Part shown: piece by piece, positions 5,699 to 7,310 of the stretch
Position numbering within the stretch: position 1 is the first letter of the stretch
How the letters are laid out: every line of letters begins with the position of its first letter
Origin: an uncultured Spirochaetales bacterium
Lineage (GTDB): Bacteria > Spirochaetota > Spirochaetia > Treponematales > Treponemataceae
Reading direction: 5' to 3'
Length of the DNA stretch: 7,310 nucleotides
NCBI GenBank assembly: GCA_946061495.1
Contig: CAMGSV010000132.1
Coordinates: forward strand, 1 to 7,310
Translations under genes and position numbers: made by a program
The notes under the pieces: generated by a model
Told to the model about the DNA's origin: nothing
Databases searched by the model: none
The model's input: only the letters and a program-made list of their open reading frames with translations

Positions 5699-7310
5699 CT
5701 ACCGGATTGTCTCAAGGTCCTTGATGACTTCCAAAGCCCGCTCAAAGCCCAGCTGCATCTCATCCAGCTTGTGACGGAACTTCTCGTTGTACTGCCCCTG
5801 GATGGAGGACAGGTTGGACAGGGTGTCGTAGCGGGAATTCCTTGCACCGGTGATGATTCCCTTGAGGATGAGCTCCACAGAACGGGAGGAGGCGCACCAC
5901 TGGGCGAGGATCAGAGCCGCATCAGTCTCCAGCGACTTCATCAGGGAGTCGAGCTTTGCCTTGTCCTTTGGATTCAGCATATTCTCCTGCATCAGATTCT
6001 CGAACATGATACCTGCCTCTCCCTCGGGAGCAATGCTTGCCTTGAACTTGTTGATGGCGGCCCGCTGGCGATCCAGCTCGGCACAAACATCTGTCAGCTC
6101 GATAAGGTTTTCCTTCTGGTAGAACACGCCCTCCACCATCAGGATTTTCAGCAGCTTGGCATAATCAGGATAAATATCGTCGTAGAAAGTGGAAATGAAG
6201 CCCAGCACGTAGTCGTACATAAAGGAAACCCCACCAAGAATCTTGTGCCAAGGCCGACAGGGCAACACGGGAAGATGCTTGAATCCGAAGGTCTGCCGCA
6301 TCACATCCTCTGCCAGATGCTTCTTCCGGTCGGCAATCCACTGATCCCACTGCTTGTCAAAATTCCTTCGCCAGGCAGACTTGTACTTGACAAACCAGTC
6401 CTCGCTTCCCTCAGGCTTCTCGGGAACCCAGAAGGCATCGAACCACACCAGAGCTCCCAGGGCACGCATGGGAACAGTGGTGATGAACATCTTGATCATG
6501 GCAATGTTGGAGGCTGCCTCCTCCATGTATTTGGACATCCTTTCGGAGAAGGTATCCTTGTTGGCCTCCATCATATTGAAGGACAACACGAAGAAGGCCT
6601 CCAGCACCTCGGACTGGATGGTCTTTCCATGGCACAACACCTTGGCGAACTGAGAGATCTCGTTCTTAACGCTGTCAAAGGGGCAGATCAGCTGGCCGTT
6701 CTCCTCGGTGAAAGCTGAAAGAATCCTTTTGAAGGGCAGATGCACAAACTGGCGGATCCACTCGGTATTGCAGACGGCACCGTAGAGGGCTGCCCGTTTG
6801 ATGGAAGGCATGCCCTGCACAATGGACTCAAGGTTGCGAACCATGGAAAGCCGCAGCTCGCTGGTAACCTCCCGGGAGAAGGGCAGGTTCAGGGGATTCA
6901 CCTCCTCGGCAATCTTGTCGTTCACCTCGGGGGCGATAAGGGAGGAGAGGAACACATCGAATCCCCCCTGGTCTGCATCATACACCTCCACACCGTTCTC
7001 GAAGAATTCGGCACACTTGCTCAACTGCTCAATCTGGTCAAGGAAGCCTTTCAGGAACACACGACGGGTAATGTCGATGAGACCGGGCTCCTTCTTTTCT
7101 ATGTCATGCCCCTTCTTCAAAATAATCTGGGCATTGTACAAGGTCTTGATGTCGGTATTGGTAAACACTGACTTAATCATCAACCAAATGCGAGTGAAAA
7201 AGGACTCGTTCTTCAGCTGCAACTCAATGTCAGGCACAATCTTAGGGCCCTGCATCTCCACGGACACCAAGGACTGGCTTTCTGGATTGACGATAGCCTG
7301 CACCTTTTCC
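5699..7310 (-). CDS. Protein of unknown function, possible DUF5312-like spirochaete family (5' end off window)
   Basis: No catalytic motif was recognised. The frame stays open to the right edge. A GTG at 7303 could be read as a start giving 534 residues, but the two codons before it (Lys, Glu) continue the frame and no proper ribosome binding site precedes it, so the true start is probably outside. Residues below count from that GTG. The protein appears largely alpha-helical and soluble, with no clear signal peptide or transmembrane helix. A hydrophobic/aromatic stretch lies at about 35-48 and a tryptophan-rich segment at 288-322 (W288, 292, 303, 311, 319, 322), followed by the basic RKKH at 326-329. 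The polar C-terminal helix (about 499-534) may be coiled coil. Overall appearance recalls a Treponema/spirochaete protein family of unknown function (DUF5312), from memory only. It lies 6 nt ahead of pgeF, so the two are very likely cotranscribed and coupled. Confidence 0.8.
   Translation of the reverse strand, partial: EKVQAIVNPESQSLVSVEMQGPKIVPDIELQLKNESFFTRIWLMIKSVFTNTDIKTLYNAQIILKKGHDIEKKEPGLIDITRRVFLKGFLDQIEQLSKCAEFFENGVEVYDADQGGFDVFLSSLIAPEVNDKIAEEVNPLNLPFSREVTSELRLSMVRNLESIVQGMPSIKRAALYGAVCNTEWIRQFVHLPFKRILSAFTEENGQLICPFDSVKNEISQFAKVLCHGKTIQSEVLEAFFVLSFNMMEANKDTFSERMSKYMEEAASNIAMIKMFITTVPMRALGALVWFDAFWVPEKPEGSEDWFVKYKSAWRRNFDKQWDQWIADRKKHLAEDVMRQTFGFKHLPVLPCRPWHKILGGVSFMYDYVLGFISTFYDDIYPDYAKLLKILMVEGVFYQKENLIELTDVCAELDRQRAAINKFKASIAPEGEAGIMFENLMQENMLNPKDKAKLDSLMKSLETDAALILAQWCASSRSVELILKGIITGARNSRYDTLSNLSSIQGQYNEKFRHKLDEMQLGFERALEVIKDLETIR

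Noticed and set aside
5684..6718. Plus-strand open frame of 344 codons opposite the unknown gene
   Set aside because: Its Leu/His/Gly-rich translation looks like an antisense shadow, and the minus-strand frame extends far longer, joins the operon with normal spacing and has a balanced amino acid composition.

Overview
The window carries eight protein genes, all on the minus strand. It reads as an ordinary housekeeping segment of a bacterial chromosome. No tRNA or rRNA gene, CRISPR array, insertion sequence or phage gene was found. GC content looks mid-50s percent by eye. The order rplU-prp-rpmA-obg-nadD is common in Firmicutes, spirochaetes and related groups. The N-terminal style of PgeF, the L27 sequence and an upstream protein resembling a spirochaete-restricted unknown family suggest Spirochaetota (Treponema/Sphaerochaeta-like). 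That placement is inference and was not tested by any search.

In transcription order (right to left) the first cluster is a 5'-truncated gene for a protein of unknown function (7310-5699), pgeF for a YfiH/PgeF-type multicopper-oxidase-fold enzyme (5692-4814, GTG start, 6 nt after the previous stop) and argS for arginyl-tRNA synthetase (4709-2916). A 104-nt AT-rich gap without a clear terminator separates pgeF from argS, so cotranscription is plausible. Near the start of pgeF lies a perfect 13-bp inverted repeat flanked by homopolymer runs.

The 184-nt gap between argS and rplU is the main regulatory region. It holds a weak candidate argS terminator, a near-consensus sigma70 promoter (TTGACT, 18 bp, TATAAT) and a leader of about 90 nt that can form small competing hairpins ahead of rplU.

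The second operon encodes L21 (rplU), the L27-processing protease homologue Prp (prp, start overlapping the rplU stop by one base), L27 (rpmA), the ribosome-assembly GTPase Obg (obg) and NAD-biosynthetic adenylyltransferase NadD (nadD, running off the left edge). A strong intrinsic-terminator hairpin sits between rpmA and obg, almost touching the obg start codon, so obg-nadD should be expressed at a reduced level relative to the ribosomal-protein genes.

The most interesting point is a mismatch: Prp keeps its predicted His/Cys catalytic pair, yet the L27 encoded 14 nt downstream lacks the N-terminal extension that Prp removes in Firmicutes. The other points worth following are the unknown 534+-residue protein, the pgeF palindrome and the terminator ahead of obg.
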